Below the pieces are notes generated by a model that had not been told where the DNA came from, did no database searches, and saw only the letters and a program-made list of their open reading frames with translations. Position numbers and translations under genes: made by a program. A stretch of 64,000 bases of DNA from contig NZ_VDBO01000009.1 of assembly GCF_005930355.1 (NCBI RefSeq), forward strand, positions 62,001 through 126,000. The letters are read 5' to 3'. How positions within the stretch are numbered: position 1 is the stretch's first letter; each line of letters begins with the position of its first letter. This document shows, one piece after another, positions 34,256 through 44,578 of the stretch. Source of the DNA: Paenibacillus sinopodophylli (GTDB taxonomy: Bacteria; Bacillota; Bacilli; Paenibacillales; Paenibacillaceae).

Positions 34256-35416
34256 TTGAAACTCAAACCAACTGGAGACTTAGCGCTCATCAAAAAAATA
34301 AATACGGCTATCGTGCTTGAAGCCGTACTGAAACATGCCCCACTCTCACGAGCCCAAATATCAGAACGCACAGGGCTTAATAAAGCTACTGTTTCCAATC
34401 TCGTGCAGGACCTAATCGACAGCCACCTTGTTCTCGAGAACGGGCCAGGTGAATCAAGCGGAGGACGCAAACCCGTCATGCTCCTGTTCAATGGAACAGC
34501 CGGTTACGCGGTTGGCATCGATCTTGGCGTAAACTATATCCGCGGATTGCTTGTTGATATGGAAGGAAATGTGATCGCCGAGCATCAACGCGGGCTCAAG
34601 AAGCAAGATGCAGAGCAGGCAATCTCACAGCTGACAATATGCATCGAGCTTTTGATGAACGAAGCACCCGAGAGTCCTTACGGCATTGTGGGCATCGGAG
34701 TTGGCGTGCCGGGTATCGTTGACGATAATGGGACGATCCTGTTCGCACCGAACCTAAAGTGGCGTCAGGTCGAGCTGCAGAAGCAGCTTGAAGAGCGATT
34801 CGGCCTGCCTGTCACCATCGACAATGAAGCAAATGCAGGCGCACAGGGTGAACAGAAATATGGAGCTGGCCGCGGTATATCGAATCAAATCTACGTCAGT
34901 GTAGGCATCGGGATTGGTACGGGCATCATATTAAACAAGGTGCTATACAAGGGAACATCAGGATTCTCTGGAGAGCTTGGACATCTCTCGATTGAGTATG
35001 ACGGCAAGCCGTGCAGCTGCGGCAACCGAGGCTGCTGGGAGCTATACGCATCCGAGAATGCGCTGCTTGAGCGAGCATCACTGCTAGGCTACGAAAGCCT
35101 CGAAGAGCTCATTAGCGCCGCGGCGGAAGGCGATGCGCGCGTTGTGGAGCTAATGAGCTCCATTGGCGACTATTTGGGTGCTGGCATCGCGAATATTGTC
35201 AACGTCTTTAATCCCGATGTGGTCATCATCGGCAATCGTATGAGTCGTGCTGCTCAGTGGCTTGAACCTGCTGTGCAAGCAGCCGTTGACCAGCGTACGC
35301 TGCCCTATCACCGCGAGCGGATGCGAATATTGTTCGCTGAGCTTCAAGACCAATCTGCCGTCCGCGGTGCTGCATACTATGCGATCAGTACGTTTTTCTC
35401 AAAAATAAAAAGCTGA
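34256..35416 (+). CDS. xylR: Xylose repressor XylR (ROK family)
   Basis: A 386-residue repressor, divergent from xylAB. Winged helix-turn-helix at about 25-70 (LSRAQISERTGLNKATVSNL), then the ROK domain with VGIDLGVNYIRGLLVD, VGVGVPGIVD-type glycine motifs (IGVGVPGIVD), EANAGAQGEQ and the zinc site CSCGNRGCWE. In Bacillus it binds xylO without xylose and releases with it. The start is TTG, with GGAGG about 9 nt upstream. Ends in a terminator. Confidence 0.93.
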   Translation: MKLKPTGDLALIKKINTAIVLEAVLKHAPLSRAQISERTGLNKATVSNLVQDLIDSHLVLENGPGESSGGRKPVMLLFNGTAGYAVGIDLGVNYIRGLLVDMEGNVIAEHQRGLKKQDAEQAISQLTICIELLMNEAPESPYGIVGIGVGVPGIVDDNGTILFAPNLKWRQVELQKQLEERFGLPVTIDNEANAGAQGEQKYGAGRGISNQIYVSVGIGIGTGIILNKVLYKGTSGFSGELGHLSIEYDGKPCSCGNRGCWELYASENALLERASLLGYESLEELISAAAEGDARVVELMSSIGDYLGAGIANIVNVFNPDVVIIGNRMSRAAQWLEPAVQAAVDQRTLPYHRERMRILFAELQDQSAVRGAAYYAISTFFSKIKS

Positions 35417-35466
35417 TCATCCTTCTTCTAAATACCTCACAGAACATACAAACTTATCGCAAAATC

Positions 35467-35497
35467 AAGAAAAGACCAGAAGCATCATTGCTTCGGT
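35467..35497. terminator. Terminator between xylR and the giant gene
   Basis: Stem AAGAAAAGACC-(A)-GAAGCA with TGCTTC-GGTCTTTTCTT, TCAT loop, one bulge. Both strands end in TTTTCTT, so it can serve both convergent genes. Confidence 0.8.
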
Positions 35498-35523
35498 CTT
35501 TTCTTAGTTTAGAATAATGCGAG

Positions 35524-38500
35524 CTACTGCACACGATGTACGCCTATGATTTGCAGCGATTGCCCCTGAATTGCAACTTCAACCCAGTCGGACTTCATGA
35601 TATCGTTATTGTAATAAGCGGTAAATTGAAAACGGAGATTACCATTAGGCAGCTTTGAAAATTGTTCATTCCATAACTCACCCTTCCACCTATCGCGGGT
35701 TACAGCATTTATAGGCGTCAATACCGCTTCATACTTATCCAGCTTCACTACCACTTTATCTGCTTTCGTCGCGGTTCCCGTCAGCGTTGTATCCGCCTCA
35801 ATAATAAATTTTTCTCCAGCCCAGAAAACAGATAGACCGCGCGGCGCATTTTCGCTGCCTGAGGCTTTCAGATTGTACGCTTTGCGATGCTGCTCCCACA
35901 GCTCAGTATGTGTCACGAATCCTTTGACATGAAGTGGAAGCACCTGAACCGTTTTCGACACAGCTATCGGCTCCGCGATTCCATCACTCACTGTCATGGT
36001 CATTCTCCATGTGCCTGCTATATCTAGCTTCAATGCTGGCCCTATTCCCTGATAATCTGGGCCAGCTGACGAATAGGAATAGCTGCTTTTCTTGCCAGAA
36101 GGACTCGTTAACTCATAAAGAATAGAAAGCGTATCACTATCAGGATCACTAGCTAGCGACATAAACGTGGTCAAATCCCCCTCGTATACAGGCTTAGGTT
36201 TCCAATCGAAATTACCAATAGGGGGACGGTTGGTCACGAAATGGATATAAGCAAAGACACCTTCATTACCAGCAATATCATAATCAATAACGGTTAGACG
36301 GTATTCTTGCCCCGCTTCTAATCCGGCAACGCGATACTTCGTGCGTTCAAGCGTCAATGGCAAGCTGTATTCAACTTGGCCATCGCCGTTCAAATCAATG
36401 CTGGTCACACTCCCGCCTGCATTCACCTTCTGCAAATAAAACATGCGCGATGCATGTCCGGATGACGGCTCGGCATCCTTGAATGCCTGGAAGCTAACCG
36501 TTACTGCTGTCGGCTCAATCTCTAATTGTTCATTCACATCTGCTGGTTTAACGGTGTCGACGAAGAAAAAGCCATTGCTCGAATAAGGTCCCCATAAATA
36601 ACTGTCATTGGACCTTGCCCTCCAATAATGCAATCCTTCGGCTAGAGCCGGCGGCGTATAAGAAGCAGCAGCTATTGCTAGCTCGGTATCTACCACTCTC
36701 GCTCCCGATCCCGCGTGGAACACTTCATAATCAATGGTCTGGATCGGATGATTTTCTGGATCAACCGTAAACACCTGCAGCAATGGACGACTGCTCCGTG
36801 TATAAATCGGTTGGTTGGCATCCTGTCCATTGAAAGAGAGTAAATAGGTTTGCGGCGGAAGATCAAGGACAAAATATCTGCTATTGCTTATGTTCGACCA
36901 AACACCAGCCGAGCTAACCTGTCCTTGAACCTTAACGACACGCCCTGGCTCTATTGTCTCCTCCACTATCGAATATGAACGAGCATTGCCTTCATGCTCG
37001 ATATACAAGGCCGTTTCGTTTGTATCAACATAGGTTAACGTTAAACGATATTGCTCTTGCGGATCATTCTCAGCATCAAAATATGTCCAACGAATGGTAG
37101 GCTCTTTTATCAGAACAGTTGGCGTAGCAGCTGTCGTTCCAGCTGGTACAGTAATCGTCATAACTGGCTTGGTTTGATTAACCGGTGGGATCGCATCTTT
37201 ATAGACTACTGTCTGACCCCAATATGACCAAGCTCCGTGTATATCTCTTACTTGCTCCTGAATGATTAACTCTACACCAGGGCGGTTATAATACTCGCGC
37301 TTACCTGTGATCCATGTGGTTTGATCGGCCCAACGTGTGCGGAATACTTTGTCTGATAGGATATGAGAAATATCAGGATCATACGATTTATCGAAAGTCT
37401 CATAATCGAGTGCCTCGCCCTCTGTGAACACCTTACCAGTGAAACGAACGTCTGGCTGCGCTACTGGCCTGCGATGGACATACAGCAGCTTTTTTACTGG
37501 TTCTGACCATTTTCTATATCCAGGTAGTCCAGGATTGTCCTGCGCTCGGAATGTAATTTCATATACACCTGGCTTTTCCAATGTGTTAATTGTTGCAGCA
37601 TAGCTTTGTCCATGATGGATACTTGTACCTTCAGGATTCTCAAAGAAATTCGGGTTTTGGCTATAACTCCACTCTTCAGCTGCTACCTTGTCATTCTCAA
37701 TATCATTGAATAATTTTTCATAAGAAATTGGATCATTAACGAGTACAGAATCATACGTTTCTTGCGTATACGTATCTCCGTAGTTTGTTTTCTTCACTTG
37801 CGAGAAGCTTGCTGATGATTGGCCAAGTGACATGATCCCAGCTGCTCCTTTTGTATAGGTGCCGTCTGTAACTTCTAACTTCTTCTCATAATTGACAGAT
37901 ACCGTTAAAGTACCATTGATGGCCTCGACCTTAAACGGATAAGTGGTATAAGGCGAACGGGTTAATGCAATGGTCTGCAGCGTTGTCTTTACGCCGTTCA
38001 CTGACTTGTACAACGTCAAATCGCTCTTGCTCCACTCCACGGTATAAAGATTCTTCTCATTTTGAATGTGGAAGCCTGCACCAATGACCTTATCGTTCTT
38101 AATATCGTTGACACTGACATTAAATTCGAGCGCATAATTTTTCATTACGCTGCCTGCATCATAGAGCAATCCGCCCCAATTATCATTGAATATCCCTACG
38201 GTATTCGCATCAATATCTTGAGGACTTGTATTTCCTGACGCTGACACCATTGGCGTAATACTATTGGGCCTAGGACCAAAGAAAAAAACAGATCCATTGG
38301 GCAGAATGGGAGTTACCTTAAAGAAAGGATTTTCGTTATTAAAATTAACCGGCTTGTCTTCAACTTTCTCCGATATCATGGTCATATCTTTTGAAACATT
38401 GTATAAGCCGTATAAATCCCTATTTAAGGTTCGTATCCATTGAAAACCGAAAAAATCGCCATTTGATAATAATCCTGGTTGCGTTAATCTTGACATACCA

Positions 38501-41500
38501 TCCGTGTACATGCGGGATGACAATAATAATCCGCCTGTTTTTGAAAATAAATAATACTCAACTCCAGTAGTTATCATGACGTTGCCATCAGGTCTAACAA
38601 CAGGACTATAAGGGGGATAATCATCCGTAAATTTATAATCGCTTACTATACTTAAATCGTTGGCGTTATAGGTGGTAAACATCATTTTATAGGGAGAACC
38701 GTTTACTGAATAATAGCTATTCAAATAGAGATATTGCCCGTCATCGCTTTGGGTTACACCTGAAAAGGTAGATATAGCATTCGTAAAACCTTTGACTGGC
38801 GCTGAATCTATTCGAGTTCCGTTTGGTAATATTTTTGTGAGGATATTCCCTGCTATGAATATCGTCCCATTTGGTGCAAATACCGTCTTAGGGTAAGAAG
38901 ATTGTCCTCCCCAATTGCCGTATTCTGATCCTGTTGCAAGCCAAACCACAGAGCGTAACTCAAAATTGTATTTATAATAGTCTGTTCTGACTCCACTCGA
39001 TTTCGAATGTTCCACAGCAAGGATTGCTGACTTGAAATCAGGCGTTAGTTCTAAGGTTCTAGCCGTAATGGTAGCACCGCTCTCAATGCCGCTAATATTA
39101 AACGTATGGGTTTCTATCGTCTGTCCATGATTCATTACTCTAATAATTCTGACAGAGGACTGATTAATAATGTTGAAATTATAGAAGTTTTCATCTTCCT
39201 TTAGCATGGTCAAGTAATTCGCTAAGGGAAATGAGAATTGAGGACTTAATGCTTCACCCGTAACTGCATCTGTTTCTGTAAAATAATATTTTTGATTCCT
39301 ACAATTACAAGCCTCATCAATCTGCTCATGACTCTCGTTACTCCTATAGGATGTGTATAAGCGATTATTGTTAAATATAAGCTCTGCAGTTAAGCTAGTG
39401 GATATATCATAATACCCGTTAGCAAATTTCTGTACTTCCCACATCGGCTTGGCAACTAGATCAGTTGCAAGCGAATACTTATTCCGAGAATTAAGTCCCA
39501 TACCTGCATTTGGATACTTCACATTAAAACTTACCATTTCACCTATTTTTGTGCTAATGGATGAGCTGTCTGTCTTCCACACTACCTTGCCCATATCTCC
39601 CCCAGCATAAGGACGCTTCGCTACCCATGAGCGAAAAATCGATTGAGTTGTATAATTCGTCACAGGCGGCCCGCTATTCTCGCCTTGCCCTGGTTGCTGT
39701 GTTATGCCGAATACGTTGAAGTTAACCGCTGGTGTATAGTTCAAAATATCGGTTGTGACCCGTTCAGAAACGCCAGATTTCCCATAATCCTCCGTAACGG
39801 TAGCGCGATATTGCCTTTTACCAACGGTCGTGTAATTAAGTGAATGTGTTGTTTTATAAGAGCCGTCATAAAGTCTCGTCCAAGGCTCGTCCTCAAAATT
39901 TCCGTCATTGTTATCGTCATATCGCTCTTCTAGCAGCAAATGTACGATCTGATCCGCGTCAGGACTCTCCGCCTCAATAAAGAGCATGAATCCGCTGCTA
40001 CGATAGGCTTCTTCAGGTGCAATAACTTCAACTGTTGGTGGCAGATCGGGTACAACTTCCATAAGCAGCTCAGCCCAATCACTCACCCTGCCTGTCGTGT
40101 CATATACCTTTCCTTCGAGCAGATACTCACCTAATGCTAGATTGTTAACCGTAGGAAAGCCCGTTGAAGAACCAGCTACACCCACTTTACTGTATTTTTT
40201 TTCAGATCGACTATGATCAATCGTAGCACCACGATCTGCGAGCGGCGTATAAGAATTATTTAGATGATAGGGAAACGGAAACGGCCGTCCCTCGATTACT
40301 TTAGACGCTCCAGCTACTATTGCTACTGGCCTTGGATCAATGACCGTTAATGTTGCATCATCTGTTGCTGACCCACTGCTATCTCTTACCGTAATATTCG
40401 CACGATACGTACCAGACGCTGTAAAGGTTTGATCATGATAATCATATTGTGTTTTATCTGGAAATATAGGATCTAAGTTTGGTGAAAAACTCCATTCCAT
40501 ACTTTCGAATTCATTTGAACTATTTAGCAGAGATGATTTCTCACCTGCAATGATATAGTTAGGCTGGAATCGAATTGAGGCTTTCAGCTCAGGCCTTGGC
40601 TTGGGAGTAGGCTCAGTGCTTGGAGTTGGGGTTGCCTTGTCACCGACATTAATGGTTAAATGCGCCCACTCTGACACCTTATTAGCGCTATTGGTTACGC
40701 GCAGCTCAATGAGGTATTTGCCTTCTAGCGCAAAATCATTGGCTACAGGCTTTTTCTGAATGGTTGTCCCTGATGGTGTTTTATACTTCCATTCGCGAAC
40801 GGTTATGGCTTCTTTTCCAGGAGAATAGGAGAGGGTATCGTCTAGCTTGGGATCGTCAATGGGTTTGATGGTTATTTCGGGTTCCGTTCGATGGTCGCCA
40901 TCCTTGTGGCTGATGATGGCGATGGGAGAGGTTGGTTCATTCTTTTTGCTGTACACGATTTGGAATGGCATCGTGTTATTGGACTCATTTGATTCAGTAA
41001 CGGCTTTTCCAAAATCAGTCATTGCCGTATACTTTATAATTCCCGCACTAGCTGAGGAGACTTTAACTGACACTGTTTTGATTTGACCAGGTGGGATGTT
41101 TGATATGACTTCTGATTTAATATTTGTACCCACGATGCCAACGGTAAAAGATCCTGAATTAACATTACCTTCATTTTTCGAAGTTATTTTAACGGTGATA
41201 TTATCGCCTACCCATGATGAAGCAGCTGCTTCGACTGGATCTGTTTTAATATCCGTAATAACAAGATCGGGTAGTTCTTTTACTTCCAAAGGATCTAATG
41301 GAGGAATATAAAACATTTCGTACCAATAAGATCCGTCTGGTTGCCAAATGTTCCACATTTGAATTACACCAGGAGTAAACTTTGTGGGAATTTGTTGTAT
41401 TACTACATAATCCTTTAGTGTGTCACCTGTCCATCCATTGTTGGTTCGTTTGTTATAGCTTTGTATGAAGGTCGGGAATTCATTATAGGGATCGACTATT

Positions 41501-41997
41501 GCTTCTAGCCATTTCTTAGCATCCGGGTGAGATGTTAACTCAACTGTTGATTGAACACCTTTATTCTTAATTGTTGTATCAGACCAAGGGGACTTCACCC
41601 AGTTTTTAGCAACGTGTAATGTTGCTCTTGAATCGCTACGGAAGAGCCAGTTTCTATAGACAGTACCATTAATATCATATCCTAGATAACGCCACTGACT
41701 TTGATCGTACTCGTTACCAGTTACATCTTCTGGTGTTCCATAAACTACTAGATTTTTTCCAATTCCACAAGCATTAGATAGATAATTTCCGTTTAATTTC
41801 ATTACACCTTTTGCAGTATTTAAAGAAGTAGGTATATTATTTTGAGAAATTAGTGTTTTAGATTTTGAATCATATTCAGTTGGTATAGGACAAGACTTGC
41901 TAGCAGCAGATACGGATTGATTTTGAAATATATTTAAAATCATAATGACAATAAGGATTAGGAGTAATATATTTCTTCTAAGTAATAAAGGTCCCAT
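35524..41997 (-). CDS. Giant secreted multidomain surface protein (CARDB, PKD-like, LamG-like, FnIII-like)
   Basis: A 2157-residue exported protein, signal peptide 1-32. A CARDB domain is near 240-345 (PDLVITDIKTDP...NESNNT), a Pro/Thr linker near 455-468 (TPTPSTEPTPKPRP), several PKD-like domains from 470 to 750, an acidic calcium-type loop DDNNDGNFED, a long beta-rich possibly propeller-like region about 800-1230, a LamG-like region 1255-1400, more PKD/FnIII-like domains with DLNGDGQVE, and a PKD domain near 1930-2030. No catalytic motif, SLH domain or sortase signal is visible. It starts 1 nt after the SLH gene. Function unknown; adhesion or matrix is a guess. Confidence 0.75.
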   Translation of the reverse strand: MGPLLLRRNILLLILIVIMILNIFQNQSVSAASKSCPIPTEYDSKSKTLISQNNIPTSLNTAKGVMKLNGNYLSNACGIGKNLVVYGTPEDVTGNEYDQSQWRYLGYDINGTVYRNWLFRSDSRATLHVAKNWVKSPWSDTTIKNKGVQSTVELTSHPDAKKWLEAIVDPYNEFPTFIQSYNKRTNNGWTGDTLKDYVVIQQIPTKFTPGVIQMWNIWQPDGSYWYEMFYIPPLDPLEVKELPDLVITDIKTDPVEAAASSWVGDNITVKITSKNEGNVNSGSFTVGIVGTNIKSEVISNIPPGQIKTVSVKVSSASAGIIKYTAMTDFGKAVTESNESNNTMPFQIVYSKKNEPTSPIAIISHKDGDHRTEPEITIKPIDDPKLDDTLSYSPGKEAITVREWKYKTPSGTTIQKKPVANDFALEGKYLIELRVTNSANKVSEWAHLTINVGDKATPTPSTEPTPKPRPELKASIRFQPNYIIAGEKSSLLNSSNEFESMEWSFSPNLDPIFPDKTQYDYHDQTFTASGTYRANITVRDSSGSATDDATLTVIDPRPVAIVAGASKVIEGRPFPFPYHLNNSYTPLADRGATIDHSRSEKKYSKVGVAGSSTGFPTVNNLALGEYLLEGKVYDTTGRVSDWAELLMEVVPDLPPTVEVIAPEEAYRSSGFMLFIEAESPDADQIVHLLLEERYDDNNDGNFEDEPWTRLYDGSYKTTHSLNYTTVGKRQYRATVTEDYGKSGVSERVTTDILNYTPAVNFNVFGITQQPGQGENSGPPVTNYTTQSIFRSWVAKRPYAGGDMGKVVWKTDSSSISTKIGEMVSFNVKYPNAGMGLNSRNKYSLATDLVAKPMWEVQKFANGYYDISTSLTAELIFNNNRLYTSYRSNESHEQIDEACNCRNQKYYFTETDAVTGEALSPQFSFPLANYLTMLKEDENFYNFNIINQSSVRIIRVMNHGQTIETHTFNISGIESGATITARTLELTPDFKSAILAVEHSKSSGVRTDYYKYNFELRSVVWLATGSEYGNWGGQSSYPKTVFAPNGTIFIAGNILTKILPNGTRIDSAPVKGFTNAISTFSGVTQSDDGQYLYLNSYYSVNGSPYKMMFTTYNANDLSIVSDYKFTDDYPPYSPVVRPDGNVMITTGVEYYLFSKTGGLLLSSRMYTDGMSRLTQPGLLSNGDFFGFQWIRTLNRDLYGLYNVSKDMTMISEKVEDKPVNFNNENPFFKVTPILPNGSVFFFGPRPNSITPMVSASGNTSPQDIDANTVGIFNDNWGGLLYDAGSVMKNYALEFNVSVNDIKNDKVIGAGFHIQNEKNLYTVEWSKSDLTLYKSVNGVKTTLQTIALTRSPYTTYPFKVEAINGTLTVSVNYEKKLEVTDGTYTKGAAGIMSLGQSSASFSQVKKTNYGDTYTQETYDSVLVNDPISYEKLFNDIENDKVAAEEWSYSQNPNFFENPEGTSIHHGQSYAATINTLEKPGVYEITFRAQDNPGLPGYRKWSEPVKKLLYVHRRPVAQPDVRFTGKVFTEGEALDYETFDKSYDPDISHILSDKVFRTRWADQTTWITGKREYYNRPGVELIIQEQVRDIHGAWSYWGQTVVYKDAIPPVNQTKPVMTITVPAGTTAATPTVLIKEPTIRWTYFDAENDPQEQYRLTLTYVDTNETALYIEHEGNARSYSIVEETIEPGRVVKVQGQVSSAGVWSNISNSRYFVLDLPPQTYLLSFNGQDANQPIYTRSSRPLLQVFTVDPENHPIQTIDYEVFHAGSGARVVDTELAIAAASYTPPALAEGLHYWRARSNDSYLWGPYSSNGFFFVDTVKPADVNEQLEIEPTAVTVSFQAFKDAEPSSGHASRMFYLQKVNAGGSVTSIDLNGDGQVEYSLPLTLERTKYRVAGLEAGQEYRLTVIDYDIAGNEGVFAYIHFVTNRPPIGNFDWKPKPVYEGDLTTFMSLASDPDSDTLSILYELTSPSGKKSSYSYSSAGPDYQGIGPALKLDIAGTWRMTMTVSDGIAEPIAVSKTVQVLPLHVKGFVTHTELWEQHRKAYNLKASGSENAPRGLSVFWAGEKFIIEADTTLTGTATKADKVVVKLDKYEAVLTPINAVTRDRWKGELWNEQFSKLPNGNLRFQFTAYYNNDIMKSDWVEVAIQGQSLQIIGVHRVQ

Positions 41998-41998
41998 A

Positions 41999-42985
41999 TT
42001 ACACCCCGATTTCTATAGTTACCTTTTTATTATTATTGGCTTTATAAGCGCCAAACGATCTTCCGTCATATTTTGTGATAACAGAATTGTTTCCTTCAAC
42101 AAATTTCATATCATTTACTTTGATATAACTTGCGTATGCCTTTTCAAAGGCCTTGGGATAGTATTTATTCAGCAAATCTTTTACAATTGCTTTATTGTCA
42201 GCCGTCGGATCAGCGATTACTATGTTCGTTTGTTTGAGATCAGTATTATATTCGACAACAAGAGTATTATCAAAAAAATCATCAGAGCCTTTTGTGTTTA
42301 TTAGAATGACACCGTTATGACCATATGTGGTCGTTCCCTTAAAGTTAGGAAGTGACTGAATAAGTGCATTCAATTGCTCCTTCGTTTTCGGATAAGCAAC
42401 CACCGCCACCGCAGGATTTTTCGCCGTCAACGTATTCGTAATCATAACGACCGACTCCGCACGAGTAGCATTTTTCTCTCCACCCATCGATCCGTCCGGA
42501 TAACCCTTCATGATTTCTAATTTCTTCGCTATCGCTAGGTATCCAGATTTCACACCTTCGGCATCCTTACCTAGCGAACGGATCGTCATACGAGCGATCT
42601 CTTCACGCGTAATCATTTTATTCGGTTCGAAATTACTCTCTTTGTAGTCCCCAACCTTAATAATGGATTGCTTCAAGCCAGTTGCAATATATGAACGAAA
42701 CCAACCTTTATCATCAGCAAAAGGTGTATCGGTGTCCTCCACTTTTAATTTCAGCGCAGCGACCAAGGACTTCAAAAACTCCGCACGCGTCATATTGGCA
42801 TTTGGCTTAAAAGTCTGGTCATCATATCCATTAATCCAACCCTGACCTACCGCAGAATCAATTTGTGATTTCGCCCAATGTGTCTTCGTATCTGTAAAGG
42901 CAGCAGCTGCATTTACCGTATTCATTCCTGTAAGCAGTATTGCCGCCACTGTAGCAGCTACTATCATTTTTTTGAATTTTTGCAT
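41999..42985 (-). CDS. SLH-domain secreted protein
   Basis: A 328-residue exported protein. Signal peptide 1-27 (NTVNAAAAF), then three S-layer-homology domains over about 28-195 (FTDTKTHWAKSQIDSAVGQGWINGYDD, in part; TRAEFLKSL; ITREEIARM; ATRAESVVM). Such domains bind pyruvylated wall polymer. The C-terminal 130 residues have no known motif. It is first in an operon with the 2157-residue protein, whose ATG is 1 nt past its stop, and is a likely wall anchor for it. ATG 42985 preferred over the TTG at 42991. Confidence 0.88.
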   Translation of the reverse strand: MQKFKKMIVAATVAAILLTGMNTVNAAAAFTDTKTHWAKSQIDSAVGQGWINGYDDQTFKPNANMTRAEFLKSLVAALKLKVEDTDTPFADDKGWFRSYIATGLKQSIIKVGDYKESNFEPNKMITREEIARMTIRSLGKDAEGVKSGYLAIAKKLEIMKGYPDGSMGGEKNATRAESVVMITNTLTAKNPAVAVVAYPKTKEQLNALIQSLPNFKGTTTYGHNGVILINTKGSDDFFDNTLVVEYNTDLKQTNIVIADPTADNKAIVKDLLNKYYPKAFEKAYASYIKVNDMKFVEGNNSVITKYDGRSFGAYKANNNKKVTIEIGV

Positions 42986-43061
42986 ATTCAACCACTTCTC
43001 ATTCTGTTTTTTTATACTTTTCTGCCGTTATCTTTTTCGCTAAAATCATACAATTATTTAC

Positions 43062-43078
43062 ATTGGTCGTTTACCAAT
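43062..43078. promoter_or_regulatory. Inverted repeat upstream of the SLH operon
   Basis: ATTGGT-CGTTT-ACCAAT, 6-bp perfect arms, 77 bp before the SLH start in a 306-bp gene-free, AT-rich stretch (42986-43291). Possible operator. The rest of the stretch holds a C/T-rich run and the next terminator. Confidence 0.35.
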
Positions 43079-43184
43079 TCTTGATCAACCATCATTTTCC
43101 TCCTTTTCCCCTCTCTCCCTTCTCCAATCCTCCCCCGTTCGGTATGTCCCTCTCCCAAGAACATAGCCGAATCAACACAAAAAA

Positions 43185-43221
43185 AGCACGCCTCTCCCTC
43201 TAACGAGGGTATAAGCGTGCT
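43185..43221 (-). terminator. Terminator of the MFS gene
   Basis: Arms AGCACGC (43185-43191) and GCGTGCT (43215-43221) with an inner CCCTC/GAGGG stem; minus-strand tail TTTTTTTGTG. Confidence 0.8.
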
Positions 43222-43291
43222 TCGCTATACCTTGTATCAACTACAACAAATGTACTCCAGGTCACATAATCTGTCAATATCCCCCAGCCTA

Positions 43292-44536
43292 TTACGTGTT
43301 CGTTTGCGCAACCAAAGGCTTATGCTTGAACACTGGAACCAAGAGCAGCATCCCCAAAAACATTGCTGTTCCGGCCACTGTGTATATTCCAACAAGCGGA
43401 AAAACAAGCTTCAGCTGTCCAGCAACTAATGTCATGATAACCATCATGCCCATAAACATTGGTGTAAGCACACCGTTTACTCTTCCGGTATAAGATTCCT
43501 CTGACCATTGCAATATCATTGTGCTTATCCCGATTTGAATCATAGGGAAACCCAAGCCCCCAATAAACTGCAGTACCAATGTAAGCGGAATGCTTGTTGA
43601 CCAGCCTATACCTAACATTGTCAGCGAGCTCATTAACATACCAAGTGCAAGCAGCTTCTGCGGTGCGACCTTTTTCGCAATCACCATGACAACACCGCCG
43701 CCGACAAGCATCGCTATTCCGTTAACCATTAGCATGTATTGCAAAAATTCTTTTGGCTGACCAAGACGCTCTAGCACAATGAATAGGCCAAGCGTATTAG
43801 CGATGCCGACAGCAATTCCAGCGAGCGCGAATGTACCTCCAAGCGCCTTCAATACAGGACTGCGCCACACATAAGCAAAGCCGTCCTTCAATTCTTGCCA
43901 GAACACACTCTCCACCATACCCTCTGATCGTTCAATCTCACGGTCACGCGGAATGCGGAACAAAACGACTGCTGACAGCAAGAAAGCCACGCCCATCACT
44001 CCGATTGAAACCTCTATGCCGAATTTTTGATACGACATCACCCCAAGTGACGGACCAAGCACCATGAAAATTGCGATCAGCGATTGGAACATGGCCATAG
44101 CCGACTGCAACTGCTCAGCTGGGATGTGCTGCTTGAACAGCTTCATGGCCGATGGCTGTGAGAACTGTGAGAATATAGCAGAAACAAAGGTTGCAAAATA
44201 GACCATATGCCAGGATCCGTAGAGCAGCGTAATAAGTACGACTAATACGGATAGGGCGGATAAGAAATCACACCAGATCATTGTCAAACGCGGCCGCCAA
44301 CGATCTGCAAACGTGCCGCCAATAAACGAAAACACGAATATCGGTAAAAATTCCAAAAATCCCATTAAACTAATCGAAAATGGATCACCATTCGTTTTGT
44401 CTGTCACAAACATAAGAATAGCAAAGTTTCTTACCCAAATCCCGATTTGCAGCAGCACGTTAGACAGCAAAATCGTTTGAAAAAATGTATTGCGGAGCAA
44501 GCTGTCTCCAGCTCCTGTAACTCCTTTTGCAGACAT
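43292..44536 (-). CDS. MFS transporter (MFS_3/EntS-like exporter)
   Basis: A 414-residue permease with about 12 membrane helices. The N-terminal FFQTILLSNVLLQIGIWVRNFAIL and the loop GGTFADRWRPRLTMIWCD after helix 2 fit the MFS_3 group that exports drugs, macrolides or siderophores. ATG at 44536 has GGGTGG upstream; the frame open to 44548 adds four residues from a GTG. No substrate clue from neighbours. Confidence 0.8.
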   Translation of the reverse strand: MSAKGVTGAGDSLLRNTFFQTILLSNVLLQIGIWVRNFAILMFVTDKTNGDPFSISLMGFLEFLPIFVFSFIGGTFADRWRPRLTMIWCDFLSALSVLVVLITLLYGSWHMVYFATFVSAIFSQFSQPSAMKLFKQHIPAEQLQSAMAMFQSLIAIFMVLGPSLGVMSYQKFGIEVSIGVMGVAFLLSAVVLFRIPRDREIERSEGMVESVFWQELKDGFAYVWRSPVLKALGGTFALAGIAVGIANTLGLFIVLERLGQPKEFLQYMLMVNGIAMLVGGGVVMVIAKKVAPQKLLALGMLMSSLTMLGIGWSTSIPLTLVLQFIGGLGFPMIQIGISTMILQWSEESYTGRVNGVLTPMFMGMMVIMTLVAGQLKLVFPLVGIYTVAGTAMFLGMLLLVPVFKHKPLVAQTNT

Positions 44537-44578
44537 CGTTCCACCCACACTCCCTTAATCATTCCAGATCATTCCGAA

